A DNA stretch of 11,093 nucleotides, from positions 1 through 11,093 of the forward strand of contig JAQTSL010000101.1 in assembly GCA_028711355.1 (NCBI GenBank). Reading direction: 5' to 3'. This document shows positions 1-6,652 of this stretch, in pieces. This DNA comes from Rhodoferax sp. (lineage in GTDB: Bacteria > Pseudomonadota > Gammaproteobacteria > Burkholderiales > Burkholderiaceae_C). Position numbers and translations under genes: made by a program. The notes beneath the pieces are model-generated. The model made no database searches, was not told the origin of the DNA, and worked only from the letters and a program-made list of their open reading frames with translations. How positions within the stretch are numbered: the first letter of the stretch is position 1; every line of letters starts with the position of its first letter.

Positions 1-670
1 CCCAAGCAGTGGCAATTGCCATGGTCAATGCAAGCGGTAGCAGCAGCGCCGCTACCCACTTCTTTTTGGGTACCGACCAGAGCGCCACCGCCACGGGCAA
101 ACAAAAAGCCAGGGCCACTGTCCAGATGATGCTGGGGCGTATCAAATAGCTTAACCCCAGCAATAAACCATAGCCCCAAAAAATAGGTAAGCGGTCGTGG
201 TCCGAAAGACAAAGCTGGGCCACACGCGCGCCCACACAAAACCACAGCAAGAGGCTCACTGAAGTGAAGTTAAGGTACATCACCATCTGCATGTACAGAC
301 CTAAAAAAGCCACCGCGCTGAAGATCTTGTTTCTCATGGCGGTTGGTGCGTCTGCAATCACCCTCAAGCCCACGGCACAGCCGATTGCAAGCGCCGTGTA
401 CATCACGATCCCGTACCAGGGGAATGACGGTGCTGCCTTGTACAGCCAGTACAGCAGGGTTCCAAGCGGCAAGGACAAGAAGATGGCATCTGGTGACGCT
501 GTCAGCCCCTGTGCCCCACTCAAGATGCCAATCATGGCCATGTCGTCGTTGCTCTCATAACACGCCAAGCCGGTCATCAAAAAGAAAGCGGTAAATAGCA
601 AGGCAATGCTTGCCGACAAATATGATTTACCGCTGGGGCTGGTGAAAAACGGTGGCATGTTCATGTTCAT
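1..670 (-). CDS. GT-C-like polytopic membrane protein, N-terminal 223 codons (runs off left edge)
   Basis: An open frame without stops runs from an ATG at 670 leftward to the window edge. The first helix is about residues 17-38. It is followed by a loop with N41-D42-D43 and a run of further hydrophobic segments (about 62-78, 84-103, 115-145, 163-176, 180-199, 205-222). Basic residues (R178 in LIRPS, KKK at 202-204) lie between helices. An acidic pair in the first outer loop after TM1, then many helices, is the usual layout of GT-C glycosyltransferases and related polysaccharide membrane proteins, so a lipid-linked sugar substrate is plausible but unproven. Two further ATGs follow the first (MNMNM), so the exact start could shift by 2-4 codons. 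The first ATG overlaps the stop of the YfhO gene by one base (TAATG), indicating translational coupling in one operon. I do not recognise a specific family. Confidence 0.75.
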   Translation of the reverse strand, partial: MNMNMPPFFTSPSGKSYLSASIALLFTAFFLMTGLACYESNDDMAMIGILSGAQGLTASPDAIFLSLPLGTLLYWLYKAAPSFPWYGIVMYTALAIGCAVGLRVIADAPTAMRNKIFSAVAFLGLYMQMVMYLNFTSVSLLLWFCVGARVAQLCLSDHDRLPIFWGYGLLLGLSYLIRPSIIWTVALAFCLPVAVALWSVPKKKWVAALLLPLALTMAIATAW

Positions 671-3030
671 TATTTTTGGTTAATTTGAAGGGCGTTGACA
701 TGTGAGCGTTGGTGCCATCTCTTGAATCCGATCAACACCAGCAGCCCCCACCCCAGCGCCCCCAGCATCAGCCCCACACGCAGCCCCGGCAACTGGTAGT
801 CCAGCGCCACCTGATGCTGCCCCGCCGCCAGCGGGATGCCCGTCAAGCCCATGTCGGCCGATACCGGCTTCACATCCTGGCCATCGACACGCACCTGCCA
901 GCCCCGGTGCAGCGGCATCGACAGCACCAGCACGCCCGCCTGCGGCGTGTTCACGGTACCGGCCAGATGCGTGTTGGAGAAAGCGGTCAGTTGCAAACCG
1001 CGTGACTGCAAGTCCCGCGCGGGTTTGAAGTAATTGGCCTCCAGCGTGAGCGCGCTGGCCCCCAGCAGTGCGCCCAGGTCAAAGGGTGCGCCGTGCGCGG
1101 GCAAGGCCTGGTCCAGCACCACAGCGTTCATCAGCACAATGTCTTTGAAAATCGCTGCACGCTGCGGCTCAAACTGGTTCAAGCTGTCAAACTGCGCCCG
1201 TGTTATCTGGCGTGTCTGCACCACGCCCAGCGGCAGCGCGAAGTCGTTGCGGTAAATCGTCAAACCATGGCCGTTGCTCACCGGTGTAAAGCCTGGCCAT
1301 GCCAGCGGCGCGCGGCTGATCAGGTACTTCACCCCCAGTAGCGACTGCAACATAAAGCGCGGCCCCGGGTCGGGCAGCCAGTTGGTGTAGTTGACGGCAG
1401 GGGATTGCTCTGGTGGCGGAATCAGCCCCGTTGCCACCTGAAAATCTGCCGCCGCTTTGCTATGAAAACTATAAGACGCCACGCCCCTGTAGTCTTGCAC
1501 CAGGGCATCTGCCAATGACACGGAACGGTAGCTTTTTTCAATGCGGTACACGCCAGGGTCGTTGTTGCGAACGGTCTGCAACGCCTGTACGGTGCCATCT
1601 TGGTAAGCGTTGTTCAGTGGGGTAACAATCTGGCGGCCTTCCAGGTAAGAACTGCGCGCAACCAGCAGCGCGTCCAGCAGCACCAGCGCTATCAGCGCCG
1701 GGGGCAGGGCGGCGGCGGGCAAGAGGCGGCGCTGCGCCAGCACCAATACCACGGCAGTCAACAGCGCCAGGCCGATCAGTTTGACAACATGCGCCGTCCA
1801 CACCCGCGGGCCCAGTTCACCCAGGTTGGCAACGATCAGCAGCATTGCAAAGCAAGCAATTCCAGCCCACAGCATGCGCGTATCGACACCGTCGCGCAGC
1901 ACCCGCTGCAGCGCCAGCAGCGCCAGCAATAGCAACAGCAGCGTGACCCACAGCGTTGAGACACGAAAGTAGGGTGCCGCAAACCCCATCGCCGCCAACC
2001 GGAACACCGGCAGCACGATGTAAGCCGCCAGCGCAGCCAGCCCCCAGTACAGCGCCCTGCGCTCTTGCGTGCTGCCGCGCGCCAGTTGCGCCATCAGCAG
2101 CAGTGGCATCACGCCAATGTAAAAACCCGGCCCCTCCAGATAATTCCAGTAGCCGCGGTAGGCGCTGCCGACTCCAAAAATGTCCTTGTGCAACAAGCTG
2201 CCCAGTTGTACCTGGATCAGCGACAGGTCTGTCACCGACAAGCCTTGGGATAGCAGCTTGTCAAACAGGTTCTGCCCACCGCTGACCCGCGATCCGTCCA
2301 GAAATTGCAGCATCATCGGCAGCAGCGCCGGTGCCGCCATCACAAACCCCAGCGCCATCAAGGGCGCGATGCGCGTTACCCAGGCTTTCAACATGGCTCT
2401 GGGATCATCGCTCAGCACCACAAAAGCCACCCCGGTCAGCGCCAAAAACACGCCCAGCGACACAAAGAACGACCCGCACACCAGCGCCAGTGCCACCACC
2501 AGCGGCAGCGCCAGCCAGCCGCCGCCGCGCAACTGCCGCACGATGGCCCACAGAATTAGCGGCAACAGGATGAACACCGCAGCCTCAGAGTCCCACTGCC
2601 CGTTGATCACCACGTAGCCGCAAAAGGTGTAGGCCAGCGCGCCAGTCACCTGCACCGCGCCGCTCTGAAACCACAGCCGCAGCAGCGCCAGCATGGCCAT
2701 GCCCCCCAGCACCAGCTTCAGCACATAGACCCAGATGCGCAGCGGCAGCACGTTGTCTGGCCCCCCCAGGGCGTTGAGCCACATAAACACATCGCCCAGC
2801 CAGAGCGCGGTAGCGCTGCCCAACCCGATGCCAAAAGACCAGCCGGAATAGCCCTCTTGCGCCACAGTGCGCGCGATGTGCTGGGCAATTGGGGTGAAGG
2901 CGGTGAAGGTGTCGCTGCCAATGTCGGTGTAGGCAAAGTAAGCGTCACCCGACAAAAAACGCCAGAACATCGGCACGATGGCCAACAGTTGCAAGCCCAA
3001 CAAGATTAGAACGATTTTGATCTTACGCAT
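670..3030 (-). CDS. YfhO-family multi-pass membrane protein, 786 aa
   Basis: Family YfhO (PF09586): long membrane proteins linked in Gram-positive bacteria to glycosylation of cell-surface polymers; the role in proteobacteria is unsettled. After an N-terminal helix (KIKIVLILLGLQLLAIVPMF) comes the periplasmic motif YFAYTDIGSDTF and the WSFGIGLGSA stretch typical of the family. Then follow about a dozen helices, LEGPGFYIGVMPLL, and PYFRVSTLWV. A soluble C-terminal domain follows with HRGWQVRVDGQ, then PLAAGQHQVALDY and a last helix, the classic YfhO C-terminal pattern. The frame stays open to 3135, but I start at ATG 3030: this gives a normal N-terminus (MRKIK then a helix), whereas the 35 extra codons are read out of an intergenic repeat and the end of a remnant gene. 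Only a weak GGA precedes the ATG. The next gene begins on this gene's stop codon, so the two form an operon. Confidence 0.88.
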   Translation of the reverse strand: MRKIKIVLILLGLQLLAIVPMFWRFLSGDAYFAYTDIGSDTFTAFTPIAQHIARTVAQEGYSGWSFGIGLGSATALWLGDVFMWLNALGGPDNVLPLRIWVYVLKLVLGGMAMLALLRLWFQSGAVQVTGALAYTFCGYVVINGQWDSEAAVFILLPLILWAIVRQLRGGGWLALPLVVALALVCGSFFVSLGVFLALTGVAFVVLSDDPRAMLKAWVTRIAPLMALGFVMAAPALLPMMLQFLDGSRVSGGQNLFDKLLSQGLSVTDLSLIQVQLGSLLHKDIFGVGSAYRGYWNYLEGPGFYIGVMPLLLMAQLARGSTQERRALYWGLAALAAYIVLPVFRLAAMGFAAPYFRVSTLWVTLLLLLLALLALQRVLRDGVDTRMLWAGIACFAMLLIVANLGELGPRVWTAHVVKLIGLALLTAVVLVLAQRRLLPAAALPPALIALVLLDALLVARSSYLEGRQIVTPLNNAYQDGTVQALQTVRNNDPGVYRIEKSYRSVSLADALVQDYRGVASYSFHSKAAADFQVATGLIPPPEQSPAVNYTNWLPDPGPRFMLQSLLGVKYLISRAPLAWPGFTPVSNGHGLTIYRNDFALPLGVVQTRQITRAQFDSLNQFEPQRAAIFKDIVLMNAVVLDQALPAHGAPFDLGALLGASALTLEANYFKPARDLQSRGLQLTAFSNTHLAGTVNTPQAGVLVLSMPLHRGWQVRVDGQDVKPVSADMGLTGIPLAAGQHQVALDYQLPGLRVGLMLGALGWGLLVLIGFKRWHQRSHVNALQINQK

Positions 3031-3070
3031 GGGGTTCCAGGCGTGACAGACTGGTTGGATGGTTGATGCA

Positions 3071-3120
3071 TAAAAAGTGCCTCTAGCCCTTGTTAGATAA
3101 GCGCAAGCAGCTATCAATTT
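3071..3120 (-). repeat. Comamonadaceae-type intergenic repeat, copy A
   Basis: Copy A of a ~45-50 bp element that reads on the minus strand TTGATAGCTGCTTGCGCTTA, a few variable bases, then AAGGGCTAGAGGC and a T-rich end. Paired bits (TAGC...GCTA and CTT...AAG) could form an imperfect hairpin followed by T residues on the minus strand, so a terminator-like role is possible. Here it lies inside the transcription unit, between the remnant ORF and the YfhO gene. The first half codes for the DSCLRL tail of the remnant and the element supplies its TAG stop. Other copies are at 4401-4452 and 6603-6652. Confidence 0.7.
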
Positions 3121-3184
3121 GATGTTTCTGACCAAGCTGCATCCAGGCTACGGGTGAGACGACACTTACGCGAACAAAAATCAT
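3083..3184 (-). pseudogene. Internal-deletion remnant of a GT-C-like membrane gene (33-codon mini-ORF)
   Basis: The mini-ORF starts ATG 3184 and ends TAG 3085-3083. Its first nine residues MIFVRVSVV match the start of the 6614-8083 protein (MNFVRISVV). From residue 11 on, PVAWMQLGQKHQIDSCLRL then SNKG matches that protein's extreme C-terminus (PVAWVQLGQPHKLDSCLRL then CDKG). About 455 codons between these ends are missing and the join is in frame. This is direct evidence of a former paralogue on the minus strand, upstream of the YfhO gene. The intact control region upstream also survives. Whether the 33-residue peptide is still made, for instance as a leader 52 nt before the YfhO start, is unknown. 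Confidence 0.75.
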
Positions 3185-3258
3185 GGGTGGCGATGATAAG
3201 CGCCCCCCGCTGCCAAGCTACAGGACATAGATCAAAAATCAAGCGAATCCGCCGTGTC
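3156..3258. repeat. Degenerate copy of the divergent control region at 8055-8157
   Basis: Ungapped match to 8055-8157 (constant offset 4899). I count 13 mismatches over 3162-3250, and 3182-3201 is identical. It covers the minus-strand start of the remnant membrane gene, the intergenic spacer, and the beginning of a dead plus-strand TPR gene. The ATG at 8137-8139 corresponds to ATC at 3238-3240, so the start codon is lost. The frame after it still reads IKRIRRVRAIAPPL against MKRTHGAQVIAQAL. The frame then leaves the family, so only the first ~15 codons of that TPR gene remain. Confidence 0.75.
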
Positions 3259-3323
3259 CGCGCTATCGCTCCACCACTCATGCGCAAATTTTCTCGTCCA
3301 TGGTGGAAAACCAATAAAATCAT

Positions 3324-4388
3324 ATGTCTATGGCCTACAAAAAACATGATTTCCTGGCGTTTTCAGCAGATTCTCAGCGTGTGGCTGCTAATCTGGAACA
3401 GTCATACGCCACTTGGCTTGACCTAAAGCGCTTGCTCAATGGCCTGGCAAGTTCGATGTTTTGGACTGAAAAGGAGGGCGTTGACTACCTGAATGTCAAG
3501 AAAACGGCCTCCGACAACGGCACAACGGTGGGTCGGCGTGATGCAAGCACCGAAGCGCAGTTCAATACCTACACCGAGGCCAAAGCCCAGCTCAAAGTCC
3601 GCATTCGGTTGACAGATGCGCAGTTGCGCGAGCGCTCCAGTCTGTACCGCCGCCTGCGTTTGCCGGCTATTCCTGATCGTCAGGCGGAAATCCTTCGGTG
3701 TTTAGACATTGAGGGCATGCTGGGTACCGATTTGATGGTGGTGGGGACGAATGCTTTTGTGGCGTATGAGCTGGCGTGTGGCGCGCGGTTTCCAACGGGC
3801 AACGAGGAGACCGAAGACTTTGACATGGCTTGGTGCCGTGGAACCAAAGTGTCTTTGGCGCAGAGTGCACCTGCCAAGTCAGCCACCCGCGCAGGTGACA
3901 AGTCTCTTTTCGGGGTTTTGAAAAGTCTGGATTCAAGTTACCAGATAAACAAGCGCAAGCCTTATCAAGCAGTCAACAACACGGGCTACGAGGTAGAGTT
4001 GCTTGCCGCACCCAGCACGCACCCATTGCCAAAGTCTGAGCCGTTTGAGCCGATGCAAACTCTGGTCGAGCAGGAGTGGCTTTTGAAGGGCACGCCATTG
4101 AGTGGCGTGGTGGCCACGGTGCGCGGCCGGGCGTGCCCCTTGTACGTGCCAGACCCACGCTGGATGGCGCTGCACAAGTTGTGGCTGTCCGAAAAGGCTG
4201 AAAGAAATTCAGCCAAGCGACCCAAGGATCGCCGACAAGGCGAGGTGTTGCTGGACGCAACCCGGTATTTCTTGCGTGACAGTCATCCGCTGAACATTGA
4301 TTTTGTGATGGCGTTGCCAGACGATCTGCTACCCCATTTCAACTTTTGGTGCGAAAGCCGTGGTTTTGTGCCGCCGCTGGATGAGTGA
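3324..4388 (+). CDS. GSU2403-type nucleotidyltransferase-fold protein, 354 aa
   Basis: Looks like the GSU2403/NTP_transf_8 family of the polymerase-beta nucleotidyltransferase superfamily. The first ~125 residues are helical (YKKHDFLAFSADSQRVAANL onward). The catalytic core then shows GTNAFVAYE (141-149), the G-[ST] turn and helix that hold the nucleotide phosphate. It is followed by TEDFDMAW (163-170) with the metal-binding pair D165/D167 and a likely third acid, E225 in YEVELL. The C-terminal part has HKLWLSE (284-290) and AKRPKDRRQ (297-305), typical conserved positions of the family. All catalytic residues are present, so it is probably active, but the substrate is unknown. ATG 3324 is chosen because a TAA lies three codons upstream in frame; ATG 3330 is also possible and no good ribosome binding site is visible. 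No partner gene is adjacent; it stands alone between repeats and remnants, like an inserted cassette. Confidence 0.8.
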   Translation: MSMAYKKHDFLAFSADSQRVAANLEQSYATWLDLKRLLNGLASSMFWTEKEGVDYLNVKKTASDNGTTVGRRDASTEAQFNTYTEAKAQLKVRIRLTDAQLRERSSLYRRLRLPAIPDRQAEILRCLDIEGMLGTDLMVVGTNAFVAYELACGARFPTGNEETEDFDMAWCRGTKVSLAQSAPAKSATRAGDKSLFGVLKSLDSSYQINKRKPYQAVNNTGYEVELLAAPSTHPLPKSEPFEPMQTLVEQEWLLKGTPLSGVVATVRGRACPLYVPDPRWMALHKLWLSEKAERNSAKRPKDRRQGEVLLDATRYFLRDSHPLNIDFVMALPDDLLPHFNFWCESRGFVPPLDE

Positions 4389-4400
4389 TCAGGCTTATAC

Positions 4401-4452
4401 GTCAAAAGTGTCTCTAGTCCTTGTTATATAAGCGCAAGCAGCTATCAATTTT
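4401..4452 (-). repeat. Comamonadaceae-type intergenic repeat, copy B
   Basis: Minus strand: TTGATAGCTGCTTGCGCTTA, a spacer, AAGGACTAGAGACAC, then TTTTGA. It begins 13 bases after the stop of the nucleotidyltransferase gene and lies between two convergent reading directions, so it could act as a transcription end. It also encodes the DSCLRL tail and stop of the membrane-gene fragment beside it. Confidence 0.7.
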
Positions 4453-4623
4453 ATGTGGTTGACCAAGCTGCACCCACGCCACCGGTGCCAGCGCCAGCGC
4501 CAGCGGTTGCACCAGCATCGCCCAGTAGCCGGGCACAGCACCGGTAATCAGATCGCGCCCGGCGCTGCCAAAAAGCAAAAAAGTCAGGTGCGGCACCAAC
4601 ACCGCCGCCACCAGCAGTGCACC
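4414..4623 (-). pseudogene. Duplicated C-terminal fragment of the GT-C-like membrane gene
   Basis: Bases 4428-4623 match 6628-6823 at a constant offset of 2200 with only a few differences (I see three). The minus-strand frame reads LGALLVAAVLVPHLTFLLFG through AGRDLITGAVPGYWAML to DSCLRLYNKD and TAG at 4416-4414. This equals the last ~70 residues of the 489-aa protein encoded at 6614-8083. Homology stops sharply at 4623; beyond it the frame runs on into unrelated REP-like sequence. There is no gene start, so this is a recent non-functional duplicate of the 3' end. Confidence 0.85.
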
Positions 4624-4629
4624 AAGAAT

Positions 4630-4663
4630 GAGGAAATTAACTGTACTCTGACCCCAATTAACC
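4630..4663 (-). repeat. REP/RAYT-like motif with GGGGTCAGAGTACAGTTAAT
   Basis: The minus strand reads GGTTAATT, then GGGGTCAGAGTACAGTTAAT and TTCC; GTTAATT occurs twice. From memory, GGGGTCAGAGT...AATTAATTT strings flank REP-associated tyrosine (Y1/IS200-like) transposases in many proteobacteria. No transposase gene is present, so this would be a solo copy or a scar. It sits exactly between the duplicated membrane-gene fragment and the broken nucleotidyltransferase fragment, which fits a rearrangement junction. Confidence 0.4.
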
Positions 4664-4828
4664 ATCGATCTGATAGAACTGCGCCGAGCCAACCTGGCCA
4701 TGCGTGCCAGCGTCGCCGAAGAAGGCGTGCCGCTGATGGGTCAGCACACGCTGGCCTGGGCGCGCTATTTGCAGCGCACCTGGCGTGAACTTGAGGATTT
4801 TTATTGGGACAAGCGCCATGCGGCTTGA
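4652..4828 (+). pseudogene. C-terminal remnant of a small nucleotidyltransferase (MNT-like)
   Basis: From 4664 an open frame of 54 codons ends with TGA at 4826-4828: IDLIELRRANLAMRASVAEE, then GVPLM and later YLQRTWRELEDFYWDKRHAA. The pattern 'DL-[IV]-[DE]-L-R-R-A...R...V...G..L' followed by an amphipathic helix resembles the end of minimal nucleotidyltransferases (MntA/KNTase-like, often antitoxins of HEPN toxins). The N-terminal G-S and D-x-D core is absent, replaced by the REP-like motif and the duplicated fragment. The frame is closed by TGA at 4649-4651. The fragment therefore appears decapitated. Family assignment is moderate; that it is a coding remnant rests on the clean frame and protein-like composition. 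Confidence 0.5.
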
Positions 4829-4829
4829 C

Positions 4830-4844
4830 CTCTACCAGGTAGAG
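4830..4844. other. Perfect palindrome CTCTACC-A-GGTAGAG
   Basis: Seven-base arms around one central base, starting two bases after the stop of the nucleotidyltransferase remnant and 136 bases before the Fic start. As RNA it could form CTCTA/TAGAG with a five-base loop, but no T-run follows, so it is not a convincing terminator. An operator for the Fic promoter is conceivable. Confidence 0.3.
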
Positions 4845-4913
4845 ACCTCACGCGTTGCGGCTGAGCAAAGTGCAATCTTGAGGCAACAGTCACGACCACC
4901 GGAATGCGCATTT

Positions 4914-4941
4914 TTGATCAATTTCAGAAAAAAGATATAGA
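4914..4941 (+). promoter_or_regulatory. Candidate sigma70 promoter of the Fic gene
   Basis: TTGATC (4914-4919) and TATAGA (4936-4941) are separated by 16 bases in a locally AT-rich stretch (about 4910-4975), about 40 bases before the Fic ATG. This contrasts with the GC-rich surroundings. Prediction by eye only. Confidence 0.35.
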
Positions 4942-4979
4942 AAAAGCGCAACAAAAACTGTTTTTTAGCATAATGAAGC

Positions 4980-6536
4980 ATGAACAGTGAAAAAGAAGAT
5001 TGGGTGGGCGGTGCATGGCTGGCGGCTACTTACGGCATCGAGCCGGTCATGCCCTTGGCTGTTGTCAGCCGCATTGGTGGCCGCCGCGCGACCCTGTCCG
5101 CGGACGGCATCACCACCGAGACCTATGTGCAGAGCATGCGCCCAGCCTCAAGCTTGCGTGGGCACTTGACATTTCACCTCAAACACGAGCTGCCGCACCT
5201 GGAGTTGCTGTCAAGGCTGTTTTCCAGGATCAATCCGCAAGAGCTGGTGGCCTGGGCTGCCGACGAACCCTCAGGGCAGTATGCCAGGCGAGCCGGTTTT
5301 CTATATGAGTTCCTGACTGCCCGGCAGTTGCCGATGCGCACTGAAATGGCAGGTGCTTATGTGGATGCCATCGATGCGCAAAAACTTGTCGCGGCATCCA
5401 GGGCGCAGGCTATGCCAGACCGACGCTGGCGCGTTCGGGACAACATGCCGGGCACGCGTGATTTTTGCCCGGTGATCCGTCAAACAGCCGAAGCGCTGAC
5501 CATGATGGCGCTTGATGTGCCGGGCTTGATTCACCAGCTTGCGCTTGAATTTGGCGACGAGTTGTTGATGCGCTCGGCGGTCTGGATGACGCTGCGCGAG
5601 AGCAAAGCGAGCTTTGCCCTTGAAGGCGAGGCCGATCAACAGACGCGCATCGGGCGCTTTGCCGACGCCTTGGCGCGCCGCTGCGGGCAAGGCGCACCGC
5701 CGCTGGACCACGCCACGCTGGCCGAGTTGCAGTCTGACATTCTGGGCCAGCGCACCACACTACAGCAATTTGGCCTGCGCCAGTCGCCGGTGTTTGTCGG
5801 TGAAGTGGTGCGCTTGCAGGAGCTGGTCCACTACATAGCGCCACCCGCCACAGACATTGCTGCCATGCTCGATGGCGTGCGCACCTTTTTGCAACGCACG
5901 CAGGGGCAGTCGCCGGTGTTGCGCAGTGCCGTGGCGGCTTTTGGTTTTGTCTATATTCATCCGCTGGCTGACGGCAATGGGCGGGTCCACCGGTTTCTGA
6001 TGAACGACATCTTGCGGCGCGACGGTGCCGTGCAAGAGCCGATGATCCTGCCCGTCTCATCCTTGATCACCAGCGATCAGGCTGAGCGACGCGCTTACGA
6101 CCTGATTCTGGACGAACTATCGCGCCCGCTGATGCGCTCGGTGGCCGATTTGTACGCATTTGCGCCCACCACGCACGTTTATCCGGACGGCATCAGTTCG
6201 AATTTTGTGTTTCAGGGGGACGACAGCGCCCGCCACGTCTGGCGCTACCCGGACTTGACTAAACACGTGGTCTATCTGGCCCGCGTGCTCGAACGCACTA
6301 TTCGGGAGGATATGCGCGAGGAGTCGCGCTACCTGCGCAGCCACACCCAGGCCAGGGCGGCCATCAAAGACATCATTGAAATGCCCGACCTGCAGATTGA
6401 CCGGGTCATTCGCTCTGCGCAGGTCAACCAGGGCCAGCTCTCCGGGCTGCTGGCCAAAGAAATCCCCTTGCTTGAGGCGCCGGGTGTCTGGGCGGCGATC
6501 AGGCAGACCATTGAAAACGCATTCAGGAGTCAATGA
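4980..6536 (+). CDS. Class II Fic-domain protein (probable AMP-transferase), 518 aa
   Basis: Fic enzymes usually transfer AMP from ATP to a hydroxyl of a target protein. The complete core motif HPLADGNGRVHR is at 327-338 (catalytic H327; D331, N333, R335 and R338 bind phosphate and metal). An inhibitory motif [ST]xxxE[GN] occurs before the Fic core as SFALEG (211-216, E215), which marks class II, self-inhibited Fic proteins. GQYARRAGFLYEFLT (99-113) is a conserved N-terminal segment in long Fic proteins. The target-docking flap is likely around TTLQQFGLRQSPVFVGE (259-275). The C-terminal ~90 residues are helical and may be a winged-helix domain. The start ATG 4980 has no clear ribosome binding site; the stop is at 6534-6536. 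The gene stands alone, with no small antitoxin beside it, which fits built-in inhibition. A toxin-like or regulatory role is inferred. Confidence 0.9.
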   Translation: MNSEKEDWVGGAWLAATYGIEPVMPLAVVSRIGGRRATLSADGITTETYVQSMRPASSLRGHLTFHLKHELPHLELLSRLFSRINPQELVAWAADEPSGQYARRAGFLYEFLTARQLPMRTEMAGAYVDAIDAQKLVAASRAQAMPDRRWRVRDNMPGTRDFCPVIRQTAEALTMMALDVPGLIHQLALEFGDELLMRSAVWMTLRESKASFALEGEADQQTRIGRFADALARRCGQGAPPLDHATLAELQSDILGQRTTLQQFGLRQSPVFVGEVVRLQELVHYIAPPATDIAAMLDGVRTFLQRTQGQSPVLRSAVAAFGFVYIHPLADGNGRVHRFLMNDILRRDGAVQEPMILPVSSLITSDQAERRAYDLILDELSRPLMRSVADLYAFAPTTHVYPDGISSNFVFQGDDSARHVWRYPDLTKHVVYLARVLERTIREDMREESRYLRSHTQARAAIKDIIEMPDLQIDRVIRSAQVNQGQLSGLLAKEIPLLEAPGVWAAIRQTIENAFRSQ

Positions 6537-6602
6537 TGCGTCAACGTAGTCCCGCCCAATGTCGCCATCGCATCGATAAAAGCATTGGCTATTTTCAAAG
6601 AT

Positions 6603-6652
6603 AAAAATTGCTTCTATCCCTTATCACATAAGCGCAAGCAGCTATCAAGTTT
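6603..6652 (-). repeat. Comamonadaceae-type intergenic repeat, copy C (possible terminator between convergent genes)
   Basis: Minus strand: TTGATAGCTGCTTGCGCTTA, TGTGATAAGGGATAGAAGC, then AATTTTTA. CTTAT-gtg-ATAAG forms a small hairpin with T residues after it on the minus strand. It lies between the convergent ends of the Fic gene (6536) and the membrane gene (TAG at 6616-6614) and supplies the last codons of the latter. Confidence 0.65.

Noticed and set aside
3031..3135. 35-codon N-terminal extension of the YfhO protein
   Set aside because: Read from the intergenic repeat and remnant gene in a different frame; the hydrophobic family start follows ATG 3030.
3154..3426. 90-codon plus-strand frame before the nucleotidyltransferase gene
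   Set aside because: Its middle is the decayed TPR gene start (ATG lost) and the rest overlaps the nucleotidyltransferase gene in another frame.
5410..6060. 216-codon open frame on the minus strand
   Set aside because: Antisense to the Fic core; low-complexity Arg/Ala/Pro-rich product typical of GC-rich shadow frames.
3071..6652. The three short repeats as integron attC sites or a CRISPR array
   Set aside because: Spacing is over 1 kb, no integrase or cas gene is present, and the copies coincide with ends of one gene family rather than with cassette recombination sites.
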